From Deltaproteobacteria bacterium (lineage in GTDB: Bacteria; UBA10199; JACPAL01), in contig JACPAK010000008.1 of NCBI GenBank assembly GCA_016180845.1, positions 1 to 64,000 on the forward strand: a stretch of DNA of 64,000 bases, read 5' to 3'. Under the pieces are notes generated by a model that did not search any database, was not told the DNA's origin, and saw nothing but the letters and a program-made list of their open reading frames with translations. A program made the position numbers and the translations under genes. Below are positions 25,072 to 33,719 of this stretch, piece after piece. Numbering within the stretch: the stretch's first letter is position 1; each line of letters opens with the position of its first letter.

Positions 25072-26403
25072 TTATGATACCAACCACCTCAGCAAAGGAC
25101 CCACAATCTTAATTGACGCATAATTATAGAAATTTTCAACCCCTTGACGGAGCTTGCTCGTCGCCTCATCAAGCGCCGCAAGATTTCTTTTGGAAGCCCC
25201 TCGGTCGGGAGTCCCCGCGACCTGATTGCGAGCATATTCAATCGGTAACTGCGCCCAGCCAGCTTTATAAGGATCGCAAACAGAGAGAACACAAGCCTCG
25301 TCCACCGCCTCTAAGGCTGATAATACGGCAACATACCGGGCACCTTCTTTGAGCCTGGAAATTTCTTCTCTCACCTGATTGTCATCTTCTCTTTCAGTCT
25401 GGATAAAGAATGAGCCTACCGCAAGCAATTCCTCTATAATCTCGATCCCCTGAAGAAAAGACTCTGGCCTCTCCCTGACGTTTCGATAAACCGTTCTGGT
25501 CGATGTCAGGGCTGATTGAATGAGACTTGAACGGAAGGTTTCGAGTCGGGCAAGGAGTGCGAGATCATCAACATTTGCCTCTTGGGACCACCGATACCCC
25601 AGTTTAAGAATCTCTGTGATCTCCGTTAGATCTTCACCATAAATTTTCAAACGACCGTCTTCTGTGTGCGGCGTTTTATGGAATCTCCGATCCAGTTCAG
25701 AGACAATCGCCCATACCCCTCGTCGTTTGAGCTCCTGTCTCTCTTCAGCCGTTATCCTCTCGGGTAACGTAACCTCATGTTTTTGTAAGGCCAGCGGGAC
25801 CCACTCAAGCTGAGCCAAGACTCTCTGGATATCCTGCACAGACGGATTCTCATCTCTGAAAACGCTATGGAATTCCTGCTCGACAGAATTAAAAACCCCC
25901 AAGAGAATGCTGTGTGCCCACTCGTTATCAACAGGAATGGGCTGAGGGGTATGATTTAATCTTTCGAGGCCCTCGAATACCTCTACATAATTTTTCTCCC
26001 TTAAGCTTGCCTCAACCGCCACTCGGTCCTCAAAGTATCCCTGGATCGTCCAAGGAAGATACATCCCAAGACTTCCTCTGAGTGGTCTTACAAGACTTTG
26101 GTACCTCAGATCCCTCGAAGAAACTGGTGTCACCTGGTCCGCCTCCACCACTCGATCGACTCCAGTCCCTGCTTTGTCATCGGCAAGAACCACTTGGCCA
26201 AACGGTGTCTGAACAGGCACATAGATAGGGGCTTCGGAATAGAAAGGGAGCGCCGAATCACGGTCCATTGGACTAGGGTCAGTGATCGAGGGAAATGTAT
26301 ATCCTGGAAGAGGCGAACCGTATCCCGGAGGAAATGACCCGTGATTCTCGAGAGAAAACTGCCGGTGGAGCTGGCTAGTGTCCCACCAATTGAGATTACG
26401 CAT
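25072..26403 (-). CDS. Hypothetical protein (443 aa)
   Basis: The protein has a Pro/Tyr-rich N-terminus (about 20-70) and a long mostly helical, charged body, with a hydrophobic C-terminal end (SIKIVGPLLRWLVS). There is no signal peptide and no family I recognise. The ATG at 26403 is preferred to a TTG 24 bp upstream; neither has a clear Shine-Dalgarno. The coding frame is open over 1.3 kb with a normal amino acid mix, so it is probably real. It precedes the small membrane gene at 24377. Confidence 0.66.
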   Translation of the reverse strand: MRNLNWWDTSQLHRQFSLENHGSFPPGYGSPLPGYTFPSITDPSPMDRDSALPFYSEAPIYVPVQTPFGQVVLADDKAGTGVDRVVEADQVTPVSSRDLRYQSLVRPLRGSLGMYLPWTIQGYFEDRVAVEASLREKNYVEVFEGLERLNHTPQPIPVDNEWAHSILLGVFNSVEQEFHSVFRDENPSVQDIQRVLAQLEWVPLALQKHEVTLPERITAEERQELKRRGVWAIVSELDRRFHKTPHTEDGRLKIYGEDLTEITEILKLGYRWSQEANVDDLALLARLETFRSSLIQSALTSTRTVYRNVRERPESFLQGIEIIEELLAVGSFFIQTEREDDNQVREEISRLKEGARYVAVLSALEAVDEACVLSVCDPYKAGWAQLPIEYARNQVAGTPDRGASKRNLAALDEATSKLRQGVENFYNYASIKIVGPLLRWLVS

Positions 26404-26464
26404 ATACTTACTTAACTTATCGACCAAAGGAGGGTTGGAGTTGTGGCATTTTTAGGAAAAATTC

Positions 26465-26857
26465 TTATGAATAAATCCTCAAATCAGAATGTTTGGCAAT
26501 CAGAGTAAAATGCTTGTCGAGAGTAAAAACAAGACAGTCGTTTTCAATCGCTAAGGCTGCTAAAAGAACATCCAGCGTAGCAATGGTTAATCCCTTCCTC
26601 CTCATTGAATAAGAAAGGCGCCCAGCCTCCTCCCATAAATCACTGGAAGGATCAATCCGCTCCACCGGTTCCAAGAGTGTTACAATTTTTGCCAGCTCCT
26701 TATCATTCAATGCCCCTTGAAGAAGTTCGGTCAAAACAAGTCCCGCAATGACAACGCGACCTTTTGTTAAAAGAGAGGAGACTTGATCGACAATCGTCTT
26801 TTCCTTCCCTCTGAAGAAGGCAACCCAAACTGAAGTGTCGATAAGAACCTTGTCCAT
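26465..26857 (-). CDS. vapC: PIN-domain toxin, VapC family
   Basis: VapC toxins are Mg-dependent ribonucleases. The 130-residue PIN domain shows the acidic quartet Asp7 (LIDTSVW), Glu44 (LTELLQG), Asp96 (TLDVLLAALA) and Asp114 (TLDKHF). The ATG at 26857 starts right at the domain and 8 bp after the antitoxin stop. It forms a vapBC pair with the gene upstream. The RNA target cannot be told from sequence. Confidence 0.92.
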   Translation of the reverse strand: MDKVLIDTSVWVAFFRGKEKTIVDQVSSLLTKGRVVIAGLVLTELLQGALNDKELAKIVTLLEPVERIDPSSDLWEEAGRLSYSMRRKGLTIATLDVLLAALAIENDCLVFTLDKHFTLIAKHSDLRIYS

Positions 26858-26865
26858 AATCCGAA

Positions 26866-27066
26866 TTATCTCTTGTGCCGCGCCGCTGACCAATCATGGT
26901 GGGGATCTAGCAGGACGTTACCGGCCGCTTGCGCCAATTTCTCCAATTTCTTGAGACGAATATATTCACTCAAGGCGGTGGTGATCGTTTCCGTCTTGGT
27001 TTTCTTCTTGGACAGTTTGGTTGCCTGCTTGACAAGATCTTCAGGGAGGTCGAGTGTGGTTCTCAT
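26866..27066 (-). CDS. vapB: VapB-type ribbon-helix-helix antitoxin
   Basis: A 66-residue protein beginning MRTTLDLPEDLV, the usual DNA-binding beta strand and first helix of ribbon-helix-helix VapB/MetJ-like antitoxins. The C-terminal region (about 40-66, NVLLDPHHDWSA) would wrap the toxin. The ATG at 27066 has AAGG upstream and starts exactly at the domain. It should neutralise the adjacent VapC and, with it, repress the operon through symmetrical sites upstream. Confidence 0.88.
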   Translation of the reverse strand: MRTTLDLPEDLVKQATKLSKKKTKTETITTALSEYIRLKKLEKLAQAAGNVLLDPHHDWSAARHKR

Positions 27067-27086
27067 ATGCCTTATTTTAGACAATA

Positions 27087-27107
27087 ATATGCCTAAATCA
27101 AGCATAT
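27087..27107. promoter_or_regulatory. Inverted repeat upstream of vapBC, likely operator
   Basis: ATATGC, nine bases, GCATAT, followed further upstream by another CATATGCC (27121) and preceded by CATATGCC at 27064. Repeated half-sites just before a ribbon-helix-helix antitoxin gene suggest autoregulation. Exact promoter boxes in this AT-rich stretch are ambiguous. Confidence 0.5.
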
Positions 27108-27175
27108 AATATTGTTAATTCATATGCCATGAGATCTTATGACAAAATAGGAACCAACTGGCCATTAGAAAAGAA

Positions 27176-27625
27176 CTAACGAAGTGAAGAAATAGTCGCA
27201 ACAAAAGCAAATCCCGCAATCGTCATTCTCCAACAAATCAACCATCGGACACCCTGAACGGGTCCGTGAGCTGTATGGAGAACTCCAGGTTCACTGATCG
27301 GTACATGCCAAACCCTTCCACCAGCCCCCTCATTCCCGTAGAGTGTCTTTAGAAAATCCCAGGCCACGCTCCCCTTAGGATGTATGTTCCGGTCTCTTGT
27401 AAAACCAACAATGACAAACCTGTCTCTCTGTTGAGAGGCATCTCTGATGGCCTGACGGAACTGCCCCCTGTAAAGAAGCCCTGGTCTCCCTTTCCCTTCT
27501 GCCTTGTCATATTGAATCCCATCGAGATCGAGAAGCACTCCATCCTCGGGACCTAGTTCCACTGCATCAATGAAATGATTCCCCGGAAATAACGCCTTCA
27601 CCTCATCGGAGGCTTGTAGTGCCAT
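27176..27625 (-). CDS. Hypothetical protein with C-terminal hydrophobic segment (149 aa)
   Basis: An open frame from ATG 27625 with a hydrophilic body (for example VELGPEDGVLLDLDGIQYD, FVIVGFTRDRN) and a C-terminal hydrophobic stretch (CWRMTIAGFAFVATI). I see no known family and no good Shine-Dalgarno. It is in the same orphan block as the genes at 24377 and 25072 but separated from them by vapBC. It may be real but is the weakest of the three. Confidence 0.5.
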   Translation of the reverse strand: MALQASDEVKALFPGNHFIDAVELGPEDGVLLDLDGIQYDKAEGKGRPGLLYRGQFRQAIRDASQQRDRFVIVGFTRDRNIHPKGSVAWDFLKTLYGNEGAGGRVWHVPISEPGVLHTAHGPVQGVRWLICWRMTIAGFAFVATISSLR

Positions 27626-27663
27626 GGCAGAGGCATCGTCGGGAATGGTAGAAAGGTTGTCTT

Positions 27664-27691
27664 AATTCCGATAGGAATTCCGATAGGAATT
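27664..27691. repeat. Two and a third copies of a 12-bp repeat
   Basis: AATTCCGATAGG occurs twice head to tail and is followed by AATT. Each boundary reads nearly symmetrically (AATTCC and GGAATT), so the block may bind a dimer. It lies between the divergent orphan gene at 27625 and the toxin-antitoxin promoter. Confidence 0.6.
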
Positions 27692-27705
27692 TATTGTTTT
27701 TCTAA

Positions 27706-27736
27706 GCCACCGATTTCAATCGGTGGCCCATTTTTT
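27706..27736 (+). terminator. Factor-independent terminator upstream of the MNT/HEPN operon
   Basis: GCCACCGAT, loop TTCA, ATCGGTGGC, then CCATTTTTT. The plus-strand orientation is clear from the T-run. No plus-strand gene ends just before it; it lies 20 bp upstream of the -35 box of the toxin-antitoxin operon, so it may insulate that operon from read-through. Confidence 0.7.
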
Positions 27737-27755
27737 AAATATTAATATTGTATTA

Positions 27756-27784
27756 TTGACTAATATAATTAGTCATTTTATAGT
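27756..27784 (+). promoter_or_regulatory. Promoter with palindromic operator, MNT/HEPN operon
   Basis: TTGACT (27756-27761), a 17-bp spacer, TATAGT (27779-27784), ending 10 nt before the ATG at 27795. A perfect palindrome with 8-bp arms (TGACTAAT, 3 bases, ATTAGTCA, 27757-27775) overlaps the -35 box and most of the spacer. Binding there would block RNA polymerase. The first gene product has a helix-turn-helix that could bind it. Confidence 0.75.
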
Positions 27785-27794
27785 ATTGGCGATT

Positions 27795-28343
27795 ATGTTC
27801 GTATTGGATGCGGTGAAATTCCGAGAGGCGATCAGGACCAAATATCGGTCTATCGAAAAATTGGCAAAGACCTTGGGGATCCACCGAAACACGATTCATT
27901 ATTATCTCTCAGGGCATCGCGTCCTACCCGCTGCCCTCGAAAAAATGCTCGAGTCGCTGGAACTCAAGCCGTCCGAAGTTCTGACCGAAAAAAAGAAAGA
28001 GGACTCCCAGTCTTTCCAAAAAATTGCCGCCGTCGTGGATCAATTACATCAAGAATTCCCGACCATCACCTTTGTCCTCTTTGGCTCACGAACTCAAAAG
28101 AGGGCCCACCGTTATTCAGATTGGGATATTGGTGCCTTTTCAAAAAAGGGACTTCCTCATCCCATCTATAGAAAACTTCTGAGACGCAAAGATGAGCTGG
28201 TCGAGTCTCTCCCTGTGATGATTGATTTGATTAATCTCAATCGGGCCCCCATTACATTTCTACAGGAAATATCAAAAAACTGGCTATTTTTGAGCGGAAA
28301 TCAATTAGACTGGCTTGAACTTCAGAGGAGTATCTCCCAATGA
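27795..28343 (+). CDS. HTH-nucleotidyltransferase fusion, MntA-like antitoxin
   Basis: A 182-residue protein with an N-terminal helix-turn-helix (about 18-58, SIEKLAKTLGIHRNTIHYYL) fused to a minimal nucleotidyltransferase (about 75-182). The catalytic motif is exactly GSX10DXD (Gly97-Ser98, Asp109, Asp111), as in MntA antitoxins that transfer AMP to a Tyr of the partner HEPN toxin. Most described MntA proteins lack an HTH, so here autoregulation may be built in. The ATG at 27795 is 10 nt from the -10 box, with no Shine-Dalgarno. The stop overlaps the next start (ATGA). Confidence 0.85.
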   Translation: MFVLDAVKFREAIRTKYRSIEKLAKTLGIHRNTIHYYLSGHRVLPAALEKMLESLELKPSEVLTEKKKEDSQSFQKIAAVVDQLHQEFPTITFVLFGSRTQKRAHRYSDWDIGAFSKKGLPHPIYRKLLRRKDELVESLPVMIDLINLNRAPITFLQEISKNWLFLSGNQLDWLELQRSISQ

Positions 28344-28720
28344 AAAAACCGAATGATGAAAAACAGGACAAACTGAAAGATGCGATCCAAAAACTGGAGC
28401 ATGCACTCAGTTTTTTAAAAGAGACGAAGAAAGATTCCCTCTATGCCTCCGCCATTTCTAAAAGCTTCGAGGTCTGCCTTGAATATGCCTGGAAAGATCT
28501 GAAACGAAGAATCATTGAAGAGGGGATCGAGGTTTATAGTCCGAAAGAGGTTATCAAACAAGCAGGACGACTTGGGATGATCGACGATGTCGAGAAGTGG
28601 CTCGATTTTTTGGAGGATCGCAACCTCGCCGTTCACGACTACCTTGGCATCTCCGATGAGGAGTATCTCAAAACGATTCAAGACTTTTTACCTGAAGTTA
28701 AGAAGATCATTCGACGGTAA
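28340..28720 (+). CDS. HEPN-domain toxin, HepT/HI0074-like
   Basis: A 126-residue all-helical protein of the nucleotidyltransferase-substrate-binding (HI0074) type. It has the full RX4HXY motif, Arg94, His99 and Tyr101 (RNLAVHDY), which in HepT toxins forms the RNase site, and the Tyr is the residue modified by MntA. It overlaps the antitoxin gene by 4 bp. Its 3' end overlaps the convergent glmS by 14 bp. The role as toxin is inferred from these motifs and gene order. Confidence 0.86.
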   Translation: MKKPNDEKQDKLKDAIQKLEHALSFLKETKKDSLYASAISKSFEVCLEYAWKDLKRRIIEEGIEVYSPKEVIKQAGRLGMIDDVEKWLDFLEDRNLAVHDYLGISDEEYLKTIQDFLPEVKKIIRR

Positions 28721-30533
28721 CGCTCTTCGCAAGATTTCTCGGTTGATCCACATCGGTCCCCTTATGATCTGCGATATGGTAGGCCAAGAGCTGGAGCGGG
28801 ACCGACATCAAGATCGGTGTGATATACCACGGCGCCTTCGGGATAGAGATCACGTCACGACACTTTTCGGCGATCTGCTGGTCTCCCTGGGTCGCCAAGG
28901 CGATCACATCGGCCCCTCGGGCACGGACCTCCTCGATATTACTCAAAACCTTCTCGTAGGTATGGTCTCGAGGCGCCAGCACGACGACCGGCATCCCATT
29001 GTCGATCAGCGCAATCGGCCCATGCTTCATCTCACCGGCCGAATACCCCTCGGCATGGATGTAGGAAATTTCCTTCAGTTTAAGCGCCCCTTCCAGAGCG
29101 ATCGGGTAATTAACCCCACGACCGAAGTAGAGAAAATTAGGGTGTTGCCCATACCTCTCAGCGAGGGAGGTATAATCAATCTTCAAGAGCTTCTCCATCT
29201 GCTTCGGCAAACGAACCAACGCCTGAAACGCCTCCTTCTGCATGGAGGGGAGACCCCGAATCTTTCTCAAATGAAGGGCCAACAGCAGAAGCATCACCAG
29301 TTGAGTGGTAAACGCCTTCGTCGAGGCGACACCAATCTCGGGACCGGCTCGTGTGTAGAGGGTCGCGTGAGAGGCGCGGGCGATGGCGGAATCAATCACG
29401 TTACAAATCGAAACAATCTTCGCCCCTCCTTTTTTGGCCAGGTCAATAGCAGCCAGCGTATCCGCCGTCTCTCCCGATTGGCTAATGGCGACCACAAGCG
29501 TCCGGCGATCAAGAATCGGATTTCGATACCGAAACTCGGAGGCCTGATCGACCACAACCGGCAGGCGTGCCATATCTTCAATATAGTATTTTCCGGCCAT
29601 CGCGGCGTGATACGAGGTCCCACAGGCGACGGCATAAATCTTGTCAAAAGGGAAAGAACCATTCGAATTCAAAAGAGGATCGATATCCTTTAAACTGATC
29701 CTTCCCCGGCTCTCCTCAAGACGACCCGACAACGTATCAGCAATCACACGCGGTTGTTCAAAGATCTCCTTCAACATGAAATGCTTGAATCCCCCCTTCT
29801 CCGCCATCGAGAGGCTCCAGGTCACAGAACGAATCGGTCGTTTGATCTTCTTGAAGTGATGATCCCAGAGTTGACAATGATCCCGGGTCAGGATTCCACA
29901 ATCGCCATCTTCGAGCAGAATAACACGTCTCGTGTGTGAGATCACCGCAGGAATATCCGAGGCGACAAAATTTTCCCCCTGACCAATCCCGACAACAAGC
30001 GGAGGAGACCCCCGACGCGCAAAATAGAGCCGGTCCGGTTCATCCTCATTCATGACGACAAGGGCATAGGAACCTTCGATCTCGGAAAGCGCCTTCTGAA
30101 ACGCCTTCTCCATCGAGAGCCCCTCATAAAGTTTTTGTTGAATCAGATGGCAGGCAAGCTCCGTATCCGTCTCTGTCTTGATCCTGTGTCCCTTCTTCGA
30201 CAAAACCGATTTGAGTTTTAAATAATTTTCAAAAATTCCATTGTGGACCAGGACCACCGGGCCCGCCTTATGCGGATGGGCATTGGTCTCGGTTGGCCGG
30301 CCGTGGGTCGCCCAACGGGTATGACCGATCCCCAACTGACCTTTCGGTGGAGAAGGCTGAACCTTCGACTCGAGTTCCGATAACTTGCCAACCGCCCGAA
30401 CAATCTGAACCTTCCCCTTTTCCCAGACGGCAATACCGGCCGAGTCATAGCCGCGATATTCCAGGCGACGAAGTCCATCGATCAGAATCCCGGTTGCCTG
30501 ATGTTTCCCAATGTAACCAACGATCCCGCACAT
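28707..30533 (-). CDS. glmS: Glutamine-fructose-6-phosphate aminotransferase
   Basis: GlmS makes glucosamine-6-phosphate from fructose-6-phosphate and glutamine, the first step of UDP-GlcNAc synthesis. The protein (608 aa) starts MCGIVGYIG, so Cys2 becomes the N-terminal nucleophile after Met removal, followed by a class II amidotransferase domain. Two sugar-isomerase (SIS) domains follow (SGTSYHAAMAGKYY-like and SQSGETADTLAA), and the C-terminus ends PRNLAKSVTVE, which is the conserved tail. It lies 26 bp after glmU on the same strand. No leader with a glmS ribozyme is visible. Confidence 0.97.
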   Translation of the reverse strand: MCGIVGYIGKHQATGILIDGLRRLEYRGYDSAGIAVWEKGKVQIVRAVGKLSELESKVQPSPPKGQLGIGHTRWATHGRPTETNAHPHKAGPVVLVHNGIFENYLKLKSVLSKKGHRIKTETDTELACHLIQQKLYEGLSMEKAFQKALSEIEGSYALVVMNEDEPDRLYFARRGSPPLVVGIGQGENFVASDIPAVISHTRRVILLEDGDCGILTRDHCQLWDHHFKKIKRPIRSVTWSLSMAEKGGFKHFMLKEIFEQPRVIADTLSGRLEESRGRISLKDIDPLLNSNGSFPFDKIYAVACGTSYHAAMAGKYYIEDMARLPVVVDQASEFRYRNPILDRRTLVVAISQSGETADTLAAIDLAKKGGAKIVSICNVIDSAIARASHATLYTRAGPEIGVASTKAFTTQLVMLLLLALHLRKIRGLPSMQKEAFQALVRLPKQMEKLLKIDYTSLAERYGQHPNFLYFGRGVNYPIALEGALKLKEISYIHAEGYSAGEMKHGPIALIDNGMPVVVLAPRDHTYEKVLSNIEEVRARGADVIALATQGDQQIAEKCRDVISIPKAPWYITPILMSVPLQLLAYHIADHKGTDVDQPRNLAKSVTVE

Positions 30534-30559
30534 AAAGTACCGTGAATAGTGTCTAGTGC

Positions 30560-31891
30560 TTAGTGTCTAGACCTTTTTCTCCTTTTAACCCAGCCATTAA
30601 TATTCTTTTGCTCAACTCTGGTAATAGCCAAGGAATCTCTGGGAACTTTTTTCGTAACCGTCGTTCCGGCAGCGATCCAGGCGCCGTTTTCAACCTTAAC
30701 AGGGGCGACAAATTGCACATCACTGCCAATAAATACATTCTTGCCGATGACGGTTTTGTGTTTCTTGAATCCATCGTAGTTACAGGTGATCGTCCCGGCC
30801 CCGACATTCGTCCCTTCTCCAATCACGGTGTCTCCCAAGTAAGAGAGGTGATTCGCCTTGACCCCCTTCATGAGGCGCGCCTTTTTTAATTCGACAAAAT
30901 TTCCGACATGCCCCCCCTCCCCTACCACGCTCCCCGGTCTCAAATGCGCAAAAGGACCGATACGGGCAAAAGATTTGATCTCACTCTCTTCAATCACAGA
31001 ATAAGGAAGGATCTCCGCTCCTTTATGGATCCGGCTCTTCCCGGTAACCACAACCCCCTGATGGATTTGAACATCTCTCTCCAACATCACATCGGCATCG
31101 ATCGAAATCGAATCCGGATTTCTCATCGTAACTCCCCTGGCCATCCAGGATTCATTAATCCTTCTTCGAAGTTGACTCTCTGCCCTCGCCAGCTCCAAAC
31201 GACTATTGATACCAAGACATTCCTGGGAATCATCGGCAACGACGGAAACGACCTTTTTCCCTTTTCTCAAAAACTGCTCAATCAAGTCAGTCAGATAATA
31301 CTCTCCGGTCACGAGGCTCTTTTCGATCTCCCGAACCCCCTTGAGGACCTCCTGGCAGTCGACAAGGTAAAGTCCCGAATTGACCTCGCAAACCTTTTTC
31401 TCCTCGGCAGTGGCGTCTTTTTCCTCCACTATCCTGATCACCTCGCCGGCAGTATTGCGAATAATCCGCCCGTAACTGGTTGGATTTTTGACAAAGGTCG
31501 TCAAAAAAGTGAGTGTTGCCTTCTCTTGGTAAAATGACCGCTGCATCTGACGTAACGTCTCGATTCTCAAAAGCGGAACATCTCCATACAGTATAAAGAG
31601 CGGCCCCTTACTCCCCAAGAGAACCCGCGATGCCGAAAGAACCGCATCGGCAGTCCCCTTTTGCTTCTTTTGCAGAACCCAAGTCACCTTCGAGTCTCGA
31701 AAAGTTTCTTTTACCTTTTTCGCCTGATGACCGAAGACAACGATAGTCTTTTTCGGCTTGAGTTGTTTGACGGTGGTCAAGAGATGGGAAAGCATCGGCT
31801 TCCCTGCGAGCGAATGAAGCACCTTGGGCAGAGAAGAATTCATCCTCTTCCCCTCTCCAGCCGCCAAAATGAGGACAACGGGTGATATCAT
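30560..31891 (-). CDS. glmU: Bifunctional GlcN-1-P acetyltransferase/GlcNAc-1-P uridyltransferase
   Basis: GlmU makes UDP-GlcNAc for peptidoglycan and LPS. The N-terminal half has the nucleotidyltransferase signature LAAGEGKRM, then LPKVLH, YGDVPLL and EEKDAT. The C-terminal half is a left-handed beta-helix built of hexapeptide repeats with the acetyltransferase active-site region LRPGSVVGEGGHVGNFVELK and NHLSYLGD, then GAGTITCNYDG. Length (443 aa) is slightly short, at the C-terminal tail. It is cotranscribed with glmS. Confidence 0.96.
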   Translation of the reverse strand: MISPVVLILAAGEGKRMNSSLPKVLHSLAGKPMLSHLLTTVKQLKPKKTIVVFGHQAKKVKETFRDSKVTWVLQKKQKGTADAVLSASRVLLGSKGPLFILYGDVPLLRIETLRQMQRSFYQEKATLTFLTTFVKNPTSYGRIIRNTAGEVIRIVEEKDATAEEKKVCEVNSGLYLVDCQEVLKGVREIEKSLVTGEYYLTDLIEQFLRKGKKVVSVVADDSQECLGINSRLELARAESQLRRRINESWMARGVTMRNPDSISIDADVMLERDVQIHQGVVVTGKSRIHKGAEILPYSVIEESEIKSFARIGPFAHLRPGSVVGEGGHVGNFVELKKARLMKGVKANHLSYLGDTVIGEGTNVGAGTITCNYDGFKKHKTVIGKNVFIGSDVQFVAPVKVENGAWIAAGTTVTKKVPRDSLAITRVEQKNINGWVKRRKRSRH

Positions 31892-31968
31892 GAACTCTGT
31901 TTGTACAAATTCCCCCTTGCCAAATCAAGGCAATCGTTCTACCTCAGGTTCAAAAAAAGGGAGGACTT

Positions 31969-32403
31969 ATGGCGTCAGTCAATAAAGTGATCCTTGTTGG
32001 AAATCTTGGTGGTGATCCGGAGATCCGATTTCTCCCCTCCGGCCAACCGGTCGCCAATTTCAACATCGCCACATCAGAACGATGGACGGCAAAAGATGGG
32101 AATCCTGGCGAACGAACGGAATGGCATCGTATCGTCGTCTTCGGAAAACAGGCAGAAAATTGTAAAGAGTACCTCAAAAAGGGGCGCCAGGTTTATGTCG
32201 AGGGGCGGCTCCAGACCCGTGAATGGAATGACAAGGAAGGTCATAAGCGAAACACAACAGAGGTTGTCGCCCAGATGGTTCAGTTTTTAGGAACAGGAAC
32301 TGGCGGAGGTCGCACTCGAGATGTCGAAGCCCCTCCAGTCGTTTCCGAAGAGGAAACGAAACCATCACCTCTGGGTAATTCGGACGATGATATTCCCTTC
32401 TAA
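31969..32403 (+). CDS. ssb: Single-stranded DNA-binding protein
   Basis: A 144-residue SSB with the OB-fold start [18 protein letters not shown], then [21 protein letters not shown] and [11 protein letters not shown] flexible tail ends in the acidic DDDIPF tip that recruits repair proteins. A strong Shine-Dalgarno (GGGAGG) precedes the ATG. trxB follows with no gap. Confidence 0.97.
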   Translation: MASVNKVILVGNLGGDPEIRFLPSGQPVANFNIATSERWTAKDGNPGERTEWHRIVVFGKQAENCKEYLKKGRQVYVEGRLQTREWNDKEGHKRNTTEVVAQMVQFLGTGTGGGRTRDVEAPPVVSEEETKPSPLGNSDDDIPF

Positions 32404-33327
32404 ATGACCACCGAAAACGTCATCATCATAGGCTCCGGACCCGCAGGCCTCACCGCAGCGCTTTATACCGCTCGGGCTGACCTGAATCCGCTCTGTATCG
32501 AAGGATACCAGAGAGGTGGCCAACTGATGCTTACGACGGAAGTGGAAAATTTTCCCGGTTTTCCGAATGGGATCCTCGGCCCTGAACTCATGGAAATCTT
32601 CCGGAAGCAGGCGGAGCGGTTTGGGACACGATTTATGACTCAGGATGTGACGCGGGTTGACCTCAAGAAAACCCCATTTCTGGTTGAGGTCGGCAATGAA
32701 AAACATGAGGCCCGCGCCGTCATTATCTCCACAGGAGCCTCCGCCCGTATGATCGGTCTCCCGAATGAAAAACGGCTGATGGGTAAAGGAGTGACCACCT
32801 GTGCCACCTGTGATGGCGCCTTTTTCCGAAACATGGAGGTTGCGGTGGTTGGCGGAGGGGATTCCGCAATGGAAGAGGCGATTTTTCTGACCCGATTTTG
32901 CACCAAGGTCACGGTCATTCACCGTCGTGATCAACTACGCGCCTCAAAGATCATGCAGGACCGTGCGTTCGCGAATAAAAAGATCCAGTTTATCTGGGAC
33001 ACGGCGGTTCAAGATGTCATCGGAGAGAAAGAGGTCCAGGCACTCAAGCTCAAGAACTTAAAGACAAACGAAGTGAACGAATTAAAAGTCGCCGGGCTTT
33101 TTGTCGCTATTGGTCATGAGCCGAATACCCAGCTCTTCAAGGGCCAGATCGAGATGGATAAGAACGGTTATATCGTCACCAAGGACGGCTCGAAGACGAA
33201 TCTTCCAGGCGTCTTCGCCTGTGGTGATGTCCAGGATCATGTCTATCGTCAGGCGATCACCGCTGCTGGCAGTGGCTGTATGGCGGCGATTGATGCGGAG
33301 AGGTATTTGGAGTCACTGGCTCACTGA
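32404..33327 (+). CDS. trxB: Thioredoxin reductase
   Basis: A 307-residue flavoenzyme passing electrons from NADPH to thioredoxin. It has the FAD loop GSGPAGLTAALYTARA, the redox pair Cys133 and Cys136 in CATCDG, the NADPH loop VVGGGDSAMEEA, and the C-terminal GVFACGDVQD motif. The ATG directly follows the ssb stop, so the two are co-transcribed. No thioredoxin gene is in the window. Confidence 0.96.
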   Translation: MTTENVIIIGSGPAGLTAALYTARADLNPLCIEGYQRGGQLMLTTEVENFPGFPNGILGPELMEIFRKQAERFGTRFMTQDVTRVDLKKTPFLVEVGNEKHEARAVIISTGASARMIGLPNEKRLMGKGVTTCATCDGAFFRNMEVAVVGGGDSAMEEAIFLTRFCTKVTVIHRRDQLRASKIMQDRAFANKKIQFIWDTAVQDVIGEKEVQALKLKNLKTNEVNELKVAGLFVAIGHEPNTQLFKGQIEMDKNGYIVTKDGSKTNLPGVFACGDVQDHVYRQAITAAGSGCMAAIDAERYLESLAH

Positions 33328-33395
33328 AACACCAGAAAGTAACCGGTACCTTGCTGTGGCACACAGATCGGCATATCACCAATTATCCTACTGTA

Positions 33396-33422
33396 TTGAC
33401 TTTTAAACAGCCTTTCTATAGT
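33396..33422 (+). promoter_or_regulatory. Promoter of the Phd/RelE operon, leaderless type
   Basis: TTGACT (33396-33401), a short 15-bp spacer, TATAGT (33417-33422), ending 9 nt before the GTG at 33432. Both hexamers equal those of the MNT/HEPN promoter. The short spacer may lower strength. Confidence 0.55.
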
Positions 33423-33431
33423 GTTGTTGAC

Positions 33432-33719
33432 GTGTACACCCTCTCTGAAACAACGACTTTAGTCCCCTTCTCCGAGCTCCGGACCAAGCTGGATGAAGTT
33501 CTCAAGGCGCTCAAGACGAGCAAGGTGGTTCTGGAGCGCCGCAAACGGCCTTTTGCCGTCTTGGTCCCGATCGAAAAGTTCGAAAAGATGGAGGAGCTCC
33601 TGGAAATGGTGGAAGATCGGACCTTGGGCTACATCGCCCAGGAAAGGGACAAGAAAGGAAAAGAAAAAGACTACCTCTCCCTGGACGAGGCTGAAAAGAA
33701 GGTCGGGCTCAAGAAGTGA
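33432..33719 (+). CDS. Phd/YefM-type antitoxin
   Basis: A 95-residue antitoxin starting at GTG (33432). Residues 1-55 (VYTLSETTTLVPFSELRTKLDEVLKAL shortened: LVPFSELRTKLDE, then VVLERRKRPFAVLVPIE) follow the Phd/YefM fold that binds DNA, and the charged C-terminal tail would cover the toxin. The preceding open codons back to 33351 are unlikely to be translated because the promoter lies in them. It overlaps the toxin gene as GTGA. Confidence 0.82.
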   Translation: MYTLSETTTLVPFSELRTKLDEVLKALKTSKVVLERRKRPFAVLVPIEKFEKMEELLEMVEDRTLGYIAQERDKKGKEKDYLSLDEAEKKVGLKK

